A stretch of 64,000 nt of DNA from Rhizobium sp. ICMP 5592 (GTDB lineage: Bacteria > Pseudomonadota > Alphaproteobacteria > Rhizobiales > Rhizobiaceae): assembly GCF_009498525.1 (NCBI RefSeq), contig NZ_QSNT01000002.1:1488001-1552000 (forward strand). The letters are read 5' to 3'. The notes beneath the pieces are model-generated. The model was not told the DNA's origin, searched no databases, and was given only the letters and a program-made list of their open reading frames with translations. The translations under genes and the position numbers were made by a program. Positions 38,557 through 48,969 of this stretch are shown in pieces. Numbering within the stretch: the first letter of the stretch is position 1; each line of letters starts with the position of its first letter.

Positions 38557-39366
38557 TTACCGCAGATCCAGCAGCAGGGCGCGATGATCCGAGACTTCGG
38601 GTTCGGCGACGGCATCGAATGCGACCACCTCGGCCGTCGGCGTCACCAGCATGTAGTCGGCGAAGCGCGGCTCCTTGCGGTAATGGGAGGTGCGGGTGTC
38701 GCAATGTCCCCACGAGGTGACGAGATCGGAAAGCCCCAGAGCTGCGAGTGCCTCGAAGGTCACGCTTCCGGGCAGGACGTTGAAATCGCCGCAGACCACC
38801 AGCCGCTCCTCCCCCGGCCACACCTGACGGATCAGATCGACCAGCGCCTTCGCCTGGTGCTGACGGGCCGGCGTATCGCCCTTACCTTCGGGATCGCGCA
38901 GGCCATGCATCTGGGCGATGGTTATCGGATAGCCGGCTTCGTAGTCGAACAGGCGAATGCAATGGGCGTTGCGCGACCGGGGATGCGGACCCCAGCCGTC
39001 TGAGGAGAATTCCCCGTGCACGAAGCCCAGCGCCTGGCCGATGAGCGGATATGACTTGCGAACGAAAGTCGCCAGACCGAATTCGGAAGCAAACGGCCGA
39101 TCGCCGTCGAAGAGCTCACCGCGCGCCACCGGGCAGAAGAAGGCGTCATGGGACGGAAGAGCCGCCTTGATCTCATCGAAGAGATTGGTCCGTTGCAAAA
39201 GCTCGACGCCATGACCGCGATAGACCAGCCAATCAGCTTCAGCGCTGGGGGTCCGCACGACTTCCTGCAGGCAGAGAATATCCGCGTCGACCTCGACCAG
39301 ATACCGCATCAACGGCTCATGCAGCCGGCCACCCCATGCATTCAACGAAACGATGCGCAATGCCAT
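38557..39366 (-). CDS. Endonuclease/exonuclease/phosphatase family protein
   Basis: A 269-residue EEP-fold hydrolase. Motifs are RIVSLNAWGGRL, ILCLQEVV with the metal Glu, VVCGDFNVLPGS with catalytic Asp/Asn, RFADYMLVT, and VSDHRALLLDL. No signal peptide is seen. It could act on nucleic acid or a phosphoester; the target is unknown. It converges on the Lrp gene with 6 nt between the stops. Confidence 0.82.
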   Translation of the reverse strand: MALRIVSLNAWGGRLHEPLMRYLVEVDADILCLQEVVRTPSAEADWLVYRGHGVELLQRTNLFDEIKAALPSHDAFFCPVARGELFDGDRPFASEFGLATFVRKSYPLIGQALGFVHGEFSSDGWGPHPRSRNAHCIRLFDYEAGYPITIAQMHGLRDPEGKGDTPARQHQAKALVDLIRQVWPGEERLVVCGDFNVLPGSVTFEALAALGLSDLVTSWGHCDTRTSHYRKEPRFADYMLVTPTAEVVAFDAVAEPEVSDHRALLLDLR

Positions 39367-39597
39367 TTCCTCTTCTCGCCAAACGCTCATTCAAGGGCGT
39401 CGAGTTTCGCGATTCGCCCGATTTGCAACAGAATAGCCCCGCTTCTATCGCAATCCCGCAAGCCTTGTGCCGAAGCATCGAGGCGGATCGCTCCGAATCG
39501 ATACGGATGACTGCAATTTTACCGATCATGCTAAACACCTTTCAATGCATGCCCGCTATCGGTGACATCAGTGATACGCACGCGTCGAGGTGAAATC

Positions 39598-39957
39598 ATG
39601 CAGTCGTTTTCAAAACCGCCGGCCCAATACAATCTGAAGATCAAGACCAGGCGTTCGCAGCGCCGCCGTGTCCGGCTGATGGGCCAGGTATGGTATCTCG
39701 CAAAGGCGGTAACCGGCCGTGTGGTCGATCTTTCCGCCAGCGGCATCGCGCTTGACCTGCAATCCCCGATCCATGCTGCCGCCGGCAGCAAGGTTCGCGT
39801 CGAGTGCAGCGAGATCGGCCTGCTGGATGGTATCGTGCGCTGGGTCCATAACGGCCGAATCGGCATCGAATTCGATCCCTCCTCCAATGCCTCGGCTCTG
39901 GTCGCCTCCTATTTCCGCTTTTTCCACAAGGACATACAGCCGGTTCTTAGGCGCTGA
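39598..39957 (+). CDS. PilZ domain protein
   Basis: A 119-residue single PilZ domain. The c-di-GMP-binding marks are the Arg-rich loop (RRSQRRRVRLMG) and DLSASGIAL, about 30 residues later, then RWVHNGRIGIEF. It is likely a c-di-GMP effector for motility, polysaccharide or adhesion. No operon partner. Confidence 0.85.
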   Translation: MQSFSKPPAQYNLKIKTRRSQRRRVRLMGQVWYLAKAVTGRVVDLSASGIALDLQSPIHAAAGSKVRVECSEIGLLDGIVRWVHNGRIGIEFDPSSNASALVASYFRFFHKDIQPVLRR

Positions 39958-40092
39958 CGGCCTGTTTGTTCACTCGGCGCGGGAACCACAATAAGCCTGT
40001 CATATTACAGGTGCACACCTTCAAAAATCGTCCTAATCTCCCTCACCCCCAGAGGTGATCGAGAACCATAATAATCGTTGAAGGAGTGTTTC

Positions 40093-42081
<1,989 letters not shown>

Positions 42082-42105
42082 TCGGCTACACAATTCCACA
42101 AATGA

Positions 42106-42135
42106 AAATGGGCGCCTCAAAGGGCGCCCATTTTT
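42106..42135. terminator. Bidirectional terminator between cpdB and lysR-type gene
   Basis: An 11-bp perfect stem (42106-42116 with 42123-42133), with A and T runs on either side, serves two convergent genes. Its right edge touches the stop of the leftward regulator gene. Confidence 0.88.
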
Positions 42136-43103
42136 CATTCCGCCGCCAGCGAGTTCACGTTGGGGCTGAACTCTTCTATGGCCGCCTTGAAATCCACCCG
42201 GTCAGGACATTGCGACAGGCGTTCGCGGAAAGCCTCGATCATCCAGGCCGCCGCCGGCCCCGGGGGATTGGAGAGCTTGCGCACGGCATAGATTGGATAC
42301 TCGCCCTGTTCATAGGCATCGAGGTCAAGATGCACGAGCCGGCCCTTCTGCAGATCTTCATAGATCAGTGAGGCCGGCAGTCCGCCCCAGCCAAGCCCGC
42401 CGCGGATCAGCTGATGCTTGGTCGCGATATCGCTGAGGTGCCAGATCTTGTAGGACAGGACATTGAAATCCCGCCCCTTGGTGAGGTTCGAAGCGTCGGT
42501 GACGACCAGTTGCACCTCTTCGCGCACGTCGGCAAGGGTCAGCGGCCGCTTGATCTGGGCAAGCGGGTGGAGTGGTGAGGCGACCGGCATCATGAAGGAA
42601 TGGCCGATGCGCTCGATCACCATGGAATCGTCCTTCTTCACGACCGCGCCACCGATCCCGATCGTCGATTTTCCGCTGGCAACCAACTCCATCATTGAAC
42701 CGAGTTCGCCGGTATCGAGCCGTAGCGAGACCGACGGGAAGCGATCCCGGAATTCACTCAGGACGTTGACCGTGGCATTGGTCGGCACCATGACGCTGAT
42801 GGCGACCGCGACCTCCGCCTCCAGCCCGGTCTTCAAGCCCTTGACCCTGGCGCGCATCACCTGGAGATCGGAGAGAATGCGGCGCGCATCCTCGAGCATC
42901 ACCCTGCCCGCATCCGTCAGCTTCGGCTGACGCGAACCCGAACGTTCGAACAGCGGCATTTCGAGCTGCGCCTCGAGATTGGCGATCGTATAGCTGATCA
43001 CCGACTGCGCGCGGTTGAGCACGCGTGAGGCTGCGGAGAAGCTGCCGGATTCAGCAACAGTCAGAAAAACCTGCAATTGGTCAAGCGTCGGATTGGGAAG
43101 CAT
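42135..43103 (-). CDS. LysR family transcriptional regulator
   Basis: A 322-residue LysR regulator: N-terminal helix-turn-helix (TLDQLQVFLTVAESGSFSAA, VISYTIANLEAQL), then a periplasmic-binding-protein-like effector domain. It diverges from the azoreductase-type gene with 137 bp between starts, so that gene is its probable target and a flavin, quinone or electrophile its likely cue. Confidence 0.88.
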   Translation of the reverse strand: MLPNPTLDQLQVFLTVAESGSFSAASRVLNRAQSVISYTIANLEAQLEMPLFERSGSRQPKLTDAGRVMLEDARRILSDLQVMRARVKGLKTGLEAEVAVAISVMVPTNATVNVLSEFRDRFPSVSLRLDTGELGSMMELVASGKSTIGIGGAVVKKDDSMVIERIGHSFMMPVASPLHPLAQIKRPLTLADVREEVQLVVTDASNLTKGRDFNVLSYKIWHLSDIATKHQLIRGGLGWGGLPASLIYEDLQKGRLVHLDLDAYEQGEYPIYAVRKLSNPPGPAAAWMIEAFRERLSQCPDRVDFKAAIEEFSPNVNSLAAE

Positions 43104-43240
43104 GGGCTATCCATTTTATCGATCATTCCAATCCATATTATCACAGTTTTTCTCGATAGCACTGAAGACTTATCTATGGAGGCGAAACGCGGCCGAACTT
43201 CCCAACCGGCTGTCGCAACCCATTGACAAGGAACGTTAGC

Positions 43241-43855
43241 ATGTCCTCCATTCTGCTTCTGACATCCAGCCCGCGCTCGGACTCGATCTCGACCAAGATC
43301 GCCAGCGATCTTGCCGACAAGATCAAGGCCCAAAATCCGGGCAAGACGATCGTCCATCGCAATCTGGCCGGCGCTCCGTTGGCCCATATCGACGAATTCT
43401 TCACCGCCGCTATTCGTACGCCGGCCGATGCCCGCACCGCTGAACAGAACGAAGCCATCAAGGTTTCCGAAGCGCTGGTGGACGAGCTGCTCGCCGCCGA
43501 TACGCTGGTCATCGGTACCGGCCTTATCAACTTCAGCATCTATTCGTCGCTGAAGTCCTGGATCGACAACGTCGCCCGTGCCGGCCGCACCTTCACCTAC
43601 ACCGAGACCGGCCCGAAGGGCCTGGCCACCGGCAAGAAGGCTTATATCGTGCTCGCATCCGGCGGCGTCTATTCCGAAGGCCCGGCCGCCCCGCTGAACC
43701 ACGCCGTTCCTTATCTGAAGTCGGTCCTCGGCTTCATCGGCATCACCGATGTGGAAACGGTCTATGTCGAAGGCCTTGCCTTCGGTCCGGAAGCTGCTGA
43801 AAAGGCAATCGGCGCTGCCCAGGCTCGCGCTGCCGAACTGGCGCTTGCCGCCTAA
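43241..43855 (+). CDS. azoR: FMN-dependent NADH-azoreductase
   Basis: A 204-residue flavodoxin-fold NAD(P)H oxidoreductase of the AzoR group, reducing azo compounds and quinones. Seen motifs are the FMN phosphate loop LTSSPRSDSISTKIA, GTGLINFSIYSSLKSWID, and GRTFTYTETGPKGLATGK. The start at 43241 follows aaggaacg. Under probable control of the divergent LysR regulator. Confidence 0.9.
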   Translation: MSSILLLTSSPRSDSISTKIASDLADKIKAQNPGKTIVHRNLAGAPLAHIDEFFTAAIRTPADARTAEQNEAIKVSEALVDELLAADTLVIGTGLINFSIYSSLKSWIDNVARAGRTFTYTETGPKGLATGKKAYIVLASGGVYSEGPAAPLNHAVPYLKSVLGFIGITDVETVYVEGLAFGPEAAEKAIGAAQARAAELALAA

Positions 43856-43880
43856 TTCGCAAGTACGACGACACGTCACG

Positions 43881-43909
43881 GCGGCCGGTTCTCACCGGCC
43901 GCTTTTTTA
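43881..43909 (+). terminator. Terminator after azoR
   Basis: A 9-bp perfect stem (gcggccggt with accggccgc), 4-nt loop and T6 tail, 25 nt past the azoR stop. Its tail overlaps the end of the convergent tetR gene. Confidence 0.88.
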
Positions 43910-44494
43910 TTTTCCGTCGTCTTCCACCAGCTCCCTCATGAAACTCCTTGCGGCTTCCAGAATTTCGTCGGAAAGCGCCTCGTCGTTCGCAACGCGGGCA
44001 AGACCGACCGCGCCGGCCATCAGGCAAGTGGCGATGAGGGCATTGCGCCGCGCGTCGGCGGCATCCGCTTGCGGCATCCGCGCCGTCATCGTCTCGATAT
44101 TCCTCCGCATTCCTTCCGTGGCGATCGTCCGGACAGTTTCGCCGCTGCGCGCAATATCGGCGGTTAGAGCCGCATATGCGCAGCCTTCGCCGCAATGGTC
44201 GCGATGGGAGGCGCTGAGATAATTCTCGGCATAATCCTTCAGCGGGATATCCGCCGGATTAATCCCCTTCTCCTCCAATTGCCGCCGCTGCGATTGGACC
44301 GCGAGCTGAACTGCTTCGGCCACCAGCTCGTCCCTCGAGGCGAAATGCTTGTAGAAGCCGCCGACCGTCAACCCCGCTTCCTTCATGAGGTCGGCGACAC
44401 CGATCCCTTCCAGCCCCTCCTCACGCAGGCGCCTGGCCGCAAGCGATACGATCCGCTCGTGCGTCTTTTGTTTTTCCAGTTGCGAATGGCCCAT
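43907..44494 (-). CDS. TetR family repressor
   Basis: A 195-residue TetR-type regulator. The DNA-binding domain is clear (QKTHERIVSLAARRLREEGL, VADLMKEAGLTVGGFYKHFA). The C-terminal half resembles repressors controlling SDR and detox genes (HRDHCGEGCAYAALTADIAR). It diverges from an SDR gene with a dyad operator between (44528-44567), so it most likely represses that SDR and itself. Confidence 0.88.
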   Translation of the reverse strand: MGHSQLEKQKTHERIVSLAARRLREEGLEGIGVADLMKEAGLTVGGFYKHFASRDELVAEAVQLAVQSQRRQLEEKGINPADIPLKDYAENYLSASHRDHCGEGCAYAALTADIARSGETVRTIATEGMRRNIETMTARMPQADAADARRNALIATCLMAGAVGLARVANDEALSDEILEAARSFMRELVEDDGK

Positions 44495-44527
44495 CGAAGA
44501 ATCCTCTCAAGCCGCCTTGACGAATGT

Positions 44528-44567
44528 GGATTATCATCATAATCCTTATAGAGAACGATCATAATCC
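44528..44567. promoter_or_regulatory. Probable TetR operator
   Basis: The dyad ggattat-catc-ataatcc (44528-44545) is followed by a second half-site atcataatcc at 44558-44567, sharing its last 10 bases with the first. The array lies between the tetR and SDR starts and fits autorepression plus control of the SDR gene. Confidence 0.65.
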
Positions 44568-44600
44568 AGATCGCGATTGAAGCCAATAGGAGTTACCAAC

Positions 44601-45386
44601 ATGCGCCTCAAGAACAAGGTTGCCATCATCACCGGCGGCAATAGCGGCATCGGCCTTGCCACCGCCCGCGTCTTCCTCGCCGAGGGTGCCAAGGTCGCCA
44701 TCACCGGCCGTAACCCGCAGACCCTTGCCGCGGCCGTCGAAGAGCTGGGTGGCAATGTCCTGGCGTTGCAGGTTGATGTCACCGACGTTGCGGCGACTGA
44801 GAAGGCCTTTGCGGAAGTGGCTGAAAAGCTTGGCAATATCGATATCCTCTTCGCCAATGCCGGGATTGCCGGCGAAACCGCCGTTGGAAAGACCACGCTC
44901 GAACAATTCGAGACGGTGGTCCGCACGAATTTCACCGCCGTCTTCTTTACCGTACAGGCGGCGCTGCCGCATCTGAACGATGGCGCCTCGGTGATCCTGA
45001 ACGGTTCCGTACATGCCGTGCTCGGCATCCCAGGCTACTCTGCCTATGCCGGCACCAAGGGTGCCGTGCGCGCCATGACCCGCAACCTCGCCTCCGAACT
45101 CGCGCCGCGCGGCATCCGCGTCAACCAGGTGACGCCGGGCGCCACCAAGACGCCGATCTGGAATACGCGGGCGATGACCGAAGACGCCAAGGATGCGTTG
45201 GAAGCCCGCTTCGGCAGCCTGAGCCCGCTCGGCCGTATGAGCGAGGCGGAAGAGATCGCCAAGGCGGCCCTCTATTTCGCCTCCGACGACTCGAGCAACG
45301 TCACCGCCATCGAAATCACCGTCGACGGCGGCGCCACCAGCGCTCCGTCAGGCGCCAAGCTTTTCCGGGCTGCACGAGAGTCATAA
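44601..45386 (+). CDS. SDR family oxidoreductase
   Basis: A 261-residue classical SDR: cofactor loop TGGNSGIGLA, NAGIAGETAVG, catalytic NGSVHAVLGIPGYSAYAGTK (Ser, Tyr, Lys) and VTPGATKTPIW. The ggagtt ribosome site fixes ATG 44601. Gene pair with the divergent TetR regulator is common in rhizobia. Probable NADPH use (Arg in TGRNPQT). Substrate unknown. Confidence 0.88.
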   Translation: MRLKNKVAIITGGNSGIGLATARVFLAEGAKVAITGRNPQTLAAAVEELGGNVLALQVDVTDVAATEKAFAEVAEKLGNIDILFANAGIAGETAVGKTTLEQFETVVRTNFTAVFFTVQAALPHLNDGASVILNGSVHAVLGIPGYSAYAGTKGAVRAMTRNLASELAPRGIRVNQVTPGATKTPIWNTRAMTEDAKDALEARFGSLSPLGRMSEAEEIAKAALYFASDDSSNVTAIEITVDGGATSAPSGAKLFRAARES

Positions 45387-45616
45387 AAGGCCTAGGCGGA
45401 CGTAACCTCCACCGTGATGGCAAAGGCCGCTTGATGCACGATGCTGATGGCGGCCTTCGTATATCGAGCGTAAACCGCTGGATCTCGACGGCCACGCGAG
45501 ACCGATCCGCAATTTATCGCAAAAGTGGCTTTGGCCTTCTGATAATCTCCTGCGATATACGCAGCTACGATGCGTCGCTAAGGCTCATCCAGGGCAATAG
45601 CAGTCGGAGGATTTCA

Positions 45617-46093
45617 GTGAAGGACAAGCAACATACCTATCACGTCAACGTCGTCTGGACCGGCAATGACGGCACCGGCACCTCAAGCTATCGCGGCTAT
45701 CGACGGGATCATGAGATACGTGCCGAGGGGAAACCGACGATCGCCGGCTCCTCCGACCCGAGCTTCCGTGGCGACCCCGCCCGCTGGAACCCCGAGGACC
45801 TGCTGCTCGCGTCGCTGTCGGCCTGCCACAAGCTTTGGTATCTCGGCCTTTGCGCACAAGCCGGTATTATCGTCCTCTCCTACGAGGACGCGGCGGAGGG
45901 AACCATGCTGGAGGAGAGCGGCGGCGCCGGGCAATTCACCTCGGTCGTGCTCCGCCCCAGAATCGTTATCGATACCACATCGGACACAAGGACGGCGCTT
46001 GAGCTGCATCACAAGGCGCACGAGATGTGCTTCATCGCCCGCTCGGTGAATTTTCCCGTTACCAACGAGCCGCAGATCTCGACGGCCGCATAG
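45617..46093 (+). CDS. OsmC-family peroxiredoxin-like protein
   Basis: A 158-residue OsmC/Ohr-family protein, which reduces organic hydroperoxides with two cysteines. Cys70 is in LSACHKLWYL and Cys137 in EMCFIARSVNFPV, both in the usual places; the central pattern PARWNPEDLLLASLSAC is typical. Start chosen as GTG 45617 after cggagg; frames opening further upstream lack conserved sequence. Confidence 0.85.
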   Translation: MKDKQHTYHVNVVWTGNDGTGTSSYRGYRRDHEIRAEGKPTIAGSSDPSFRGDPARWNPEDLLLASLSACHKLWYLGLCAQAGIIVLSYEDAAEGTMLEESGGAGQFTSVVLRPRIVIDTTSDTRTALELHHKAHEMCFIARSVNFPVTNEPQISTAA

Positions 46094-46174
46094 CAACTAC
46101 AAGCCATTGAAAGAACATTCAGTTCCTTCAATGGCGATCGCCGTTCAGGGCTTATCGTCATCAGGCTTTGGAAA

Positions 46175-46516
46175 TTAGACTTGGCGAACCTTCTCGCCAT
46201 CACCAAACAGCGACGGGCCGTTCTGGTCGATGATCTGCCGCGCCTTGCGGAAGGTGGATTCGAGCGCATCGTCCGAGGATGTGAAGACATCGGCGCGGAT
46301 GAAATTGCGCACCAGCGTTTCGCCGTTCACATCCTTCTCGATCCGCCCCATCAGGCGAAACTGATTGCCCTCGCGCTGCGGCGTCGCATGGATCGTGCAA
46401 TCGCCATGCGCCTGCGGCTCGGCGCTGATGGTGGAACCACCAGCCTTTTCGGCGCTCGTCGTCGAAGCGCCGCCGCCGGTGAAGATCGAGAGAATATTGG
46501 ACAAGATCGAAGCCAT
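46175..46516 (-). CDS. HlyU family protein
   Basis: A 113-residue protein matching the HlyU family: N-terminal low-complexity Ser/Thr/Gly-rich part, then CTIHATPQREGNQFRLMGRI and RNFIRADVFTSSDDALESTF. In Vibrio HlyU activates hemolysin genes, but the alphaproteobacterial members are of unclear function. It lies 37 nt past the ilvA start on the same strand, so may be co-transcribed downstream of nothing else. Confidence 0.75.
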   Translation of the reverse strand: MASILSNILSIFTGGGASTTSAEKAGGSTISAEPQAHGDCTIHATPQREGNQFRLMGRIEKDVNGETLVRNFIRADVFTSSDDALESTFRKARQIIDQNGPSLFGDGEKVRQV

Positions 46517-46553
46517 GAATCGCCTTTAGCATGAAGGACGTGAGGTCGCAAAG

Positions 46554-47804
46554 TTAAATGATCAGGTTCGCAAGGATCTCGTTCTCGGTGATATCCTCAT
46601 AGCCCATGCCGGCACGCTCGAACTTTTCGACCAGCTGCTTGAAATTGTCGGGATCCTTCGTCTCGATGCCGATCAGGATGGAGCCGAAATTGCGGGCACT
46701 CTTCTTCAGATACTCGAAGCGGGCGATATCGTCGTCCGGCCCAAGCAAATTGAGGAAATCGCGCAGCGCGCCGGGGCGCTGGGCAAGGCGCAGGATGAAG
46801 TACTTCTTCAACCCGGCGTAGCGCATGGCGCGCTCCTTGACATCGGGCAGGCGCTCGAAATCGAAATTGCCGCCGGAGACGACCGCAACGATGGTCTTGC
46901 CGCGGATAGCATCGGGATCCATGGTCTCCAGCGCGGTGATCGCCAGCGCGCCTGCGGGTTCCAGCACGACGCCTTCGACGTTCAGCATATCGGTGATCGT
47001 CACGCAGATGGCATTCTCTTCGATCAGCCTGACCTGCTCGGCGGCAAACCCCTTCAAGGCAGCGAAATTCAGGTCGCCGATACGGCCGACCGCCGCGCCG
47101 TCGACGAAATTATCGACCTTCGTCAGCGTCACCACCTGCCCCGCCTCGATGCTGCGCCGAAGGCTCGGCGCTCCCGCAGGCTCTGCGAAGACGAATGTCT
47201 CCTTGCCAAGCCGATCGGCAAAATAACCGGTGATGCCGGCCGCCAATCCACCGCCGCCGACAGGCAGAATGATGTGATCCGGCAGAACGCCGTCCGGCAA
47301 CTGCTCGGCGATTTCATCAGCGACCGTCGCTTGCCCTTCGATGATATCGGCGTGATCGAAAGGCGGCACCATGACGCCGTCGATATGCTGCACATGTTCG
47401 CGCGCCGCCTGATAGCACTGGTCGAAGAAGTCGCCAAAGAGCTTGATGGTTATGAATTCACCGCCGAACATCCGGGTCTTATCGATCTTCTGCTGCGGCG
47501 TCGTCACCGGCATGAAGACCACGCCCGGCACGCCGAAATGGCGGCAGACGAAGGCAAAGCCCTGCGCGTGATTGCCGGCCGACGCGCAGACGAAAGTCTT
47601 GCCCGTGCCGCCCCCGGCGATGACCTTACGGAAGAAATTGAATGCGCCGCGGATCTTGTAGGAACGCACCGGCGTCAGATCCTCGCGCTTCAGCCAGATG
47701 TCGGTGCCATAGCGAGCCGAAAGGTGCTCGTTCAGCTGCAGTGGCGTTGCGGGAAAAAGGCCACGCATGGCTTCGGTGGCGTCGAGAACATTCTGCTTGT
47801 CCAC
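46554..47804 (-). CDS. ilvA: Threonine ammonia-lyase (threonine dehydratase)
   Basis: A PLP enzyme converting threonine to 2-oxobutyrate, first step to isoleucine. The PLP Lys50 is in RSYKIRGAFN; SAGNHAQGFA and the phosphate loop LPVGGGGLAAGI are present. Residues beyond about 325 form a single ACT-like regulatory region (KKYFILRLAQRPGALRDFLN), the shorter 416-residue form. The hlyU-type gene is 37 nt downstream on the same strand. Confidence 0.93.
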   Translation of the reverse strand: MDKQNVLDATEAMRGLFPATPLQLNEHLSARYGTDIWLKREDLTPVRSYKIRGAFNFFRKVIAGGGTGKTFVCASAGNHAQGFAFVCRHFGVPGVVFMPVTTPQQKIDKTRMFGGEFITIKLFGDFFDQCYQAAREHVQHIDGVMVPPFDHADIIEGQATVADEIAEQLPDGVLPDHIILPVGGGGLAAGITGYFADRLGKETFVFAEPAGAPSLRRSIEAGQVVTLTKVDNFVDGAAVGRIGDLNFAALKGFAAEQVRLIEENAICVTITDMLNVEGVVLEPAGALAITALETMDPDAIRGKTIVAVVSGGNFDFERLPDVKERAMRYAGLKKYFILRLAQRPGALRDFLNLLGPDDDIARFEYLKKSARNFGSILIGIETKDPDNFKQLVEKFERAGMGYEDITENEILANLII

Positions 47805-48289
47805 GGGCTTTATCCGTCCTTGTTCAATTCGCCTTCGCTATGGCACAGGAAACATGAGTAACGAAAGCCTGTTTGTCGCGGTTTCCGACCTGTGCGAGCG
47901 AAATTCCGCATTCGCGGAGCCAAGGTTTGCGACCAGCAAACACGCAACTGCCATGATTTACGTCAACGGTTACAGCCTACAGCTACCCCCAAAATCTTCG
48001 AATTGACTCGGCGGAACCGTCCGTCTCCAATACGACCAGCCATCATGATGATGGTTAGAGGCCCGCTTCAATCCGGTTCACCCGGTGCCGGCGGGCTTCG
48101 CTTGTATATGGTCGCCCACCCCACGGCATAACTTACAATGATTATACCCGCGCTGACGAACGCTCTCGGAGGGCGGTGAGATAGTTGCGTCGGAACCACT
48201 CTACGCGGTAGCAAGCCGGGTAAAGTTGTGCCCTTTGCCGCAAACATTCCCTTGACTGAATCGCTCAAGTGCTTGAAGGGGAAAGGCAC
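47805..48289. other. Intergenic region between ilvA and tRNA-Leu
   Basis: About 485 bp. It contains the ilvA promoter and, at its right end, whatever drives tRNA-Leu. No gene, repeat or riboswitch could be supported; a weak GC-rich hairpin near 48061-48105 has no T tract. Confidence 0.45.
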
Positions 48290-48374
48290 GCGGACGTGGC
48301 GAAACTGGTAGACGCAAGGGACTTAAAATCCCTCGGAGTGATCCGTACGGGTTCGACCCCCGTCGTCCGCACCA
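48290..48374 (+). tRNA. tRNA-Leu (TAA)
   Basis: An 85-nt class II tRNA with acceptor gcggacg and cgtccgc, anticodon loop cttaaaa (TAA), long variable arm, T-loop gggttcgacccc and encoded CCA. Its 3' half is echoed by a decayed copy at 51771-51820 in the same orientation. Confidence 0.97.
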
Positions 48375-48429
48375 AATCTTAAGGCAGGCGCTGAACGCTT
48401 GCCTTCCTGTCGGAAATTGTTGCTTTAAA

Positions 48430-48594
48430 AAACGAGGCGGCCCGTTGGATCGCCTTGGTGTTATTTGCGTCTGTCTTTAGCGCTTGACGAAGGTGGATCC
48501 TGAATACTGCACCCGGATACCACCAGCCGTCGCGGTGGCGACGATAGCCTGGGCGGGTGCCCTTCTCGGCCTCCCCTTCAGCCCGAAATGCCAC
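48430..48594 (-). pseudogene. Truncated copy of the Arg-rich secreted-protein gene
   Basis: This segment resembles the 3' end and terminator of the intact gene at 52585-52902. Shared pieces include ggataccaccagccgtcgc, encoding the end GYRRHxDGWWYP, and the flanking stem core cccgttgg. The signal peptide and most of the body are missing, and the frame runs on into unrelated residues. It lies 55 nt after tRNA-Leu. Confidence 0.65.
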
Positions 48595-48600
48595 GATTAT

Positions 48601-48969
48601 TAGGCGGGAATTATTTTAGATACACAATATATATGTGCTTGAACAAGGGCATGGGATAGGTTACGCGTAACCAACGGCAAGCAGCTTTGTAACGGAACAA
48701 AGTGCAATGATGGCCATCTATACTTACCTCAGCGATCGCAACCCACTGACTGTAGCCGGCGCACCGGACGCAATTCGGGGGACGTCATATAAGTACTCTC
48801 CGCTGAGCCGCTAGCCAGATTCAATCTACGATGCAGTTACTTACGCAGTCGTTCGACCTTTCATAGAAATATTACTTTTGAGTGTCGACGCATTTCACCT
48901 TGGCGCACTGGTTGCGAAAATCACGCAACCGCGGGTTACGAGAGCGGTGGAGCCGCTCAGGAGGGGAGA
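48601..48969. promoter_or_regulatory. Leader of the first Hint gene with two dyads
   Basis: A 370-bp AT-rich non-coding stretch. It holds a perfect 14-bp palindrome ggttacgcgtaacc (48659-48672) and an inverted repeat ctttgt-aacgga-acaaag (48685-48702), possible operator sites. A gagggga ribosome site precedes the Hint ATG at 48970. Confidence 0.45.
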
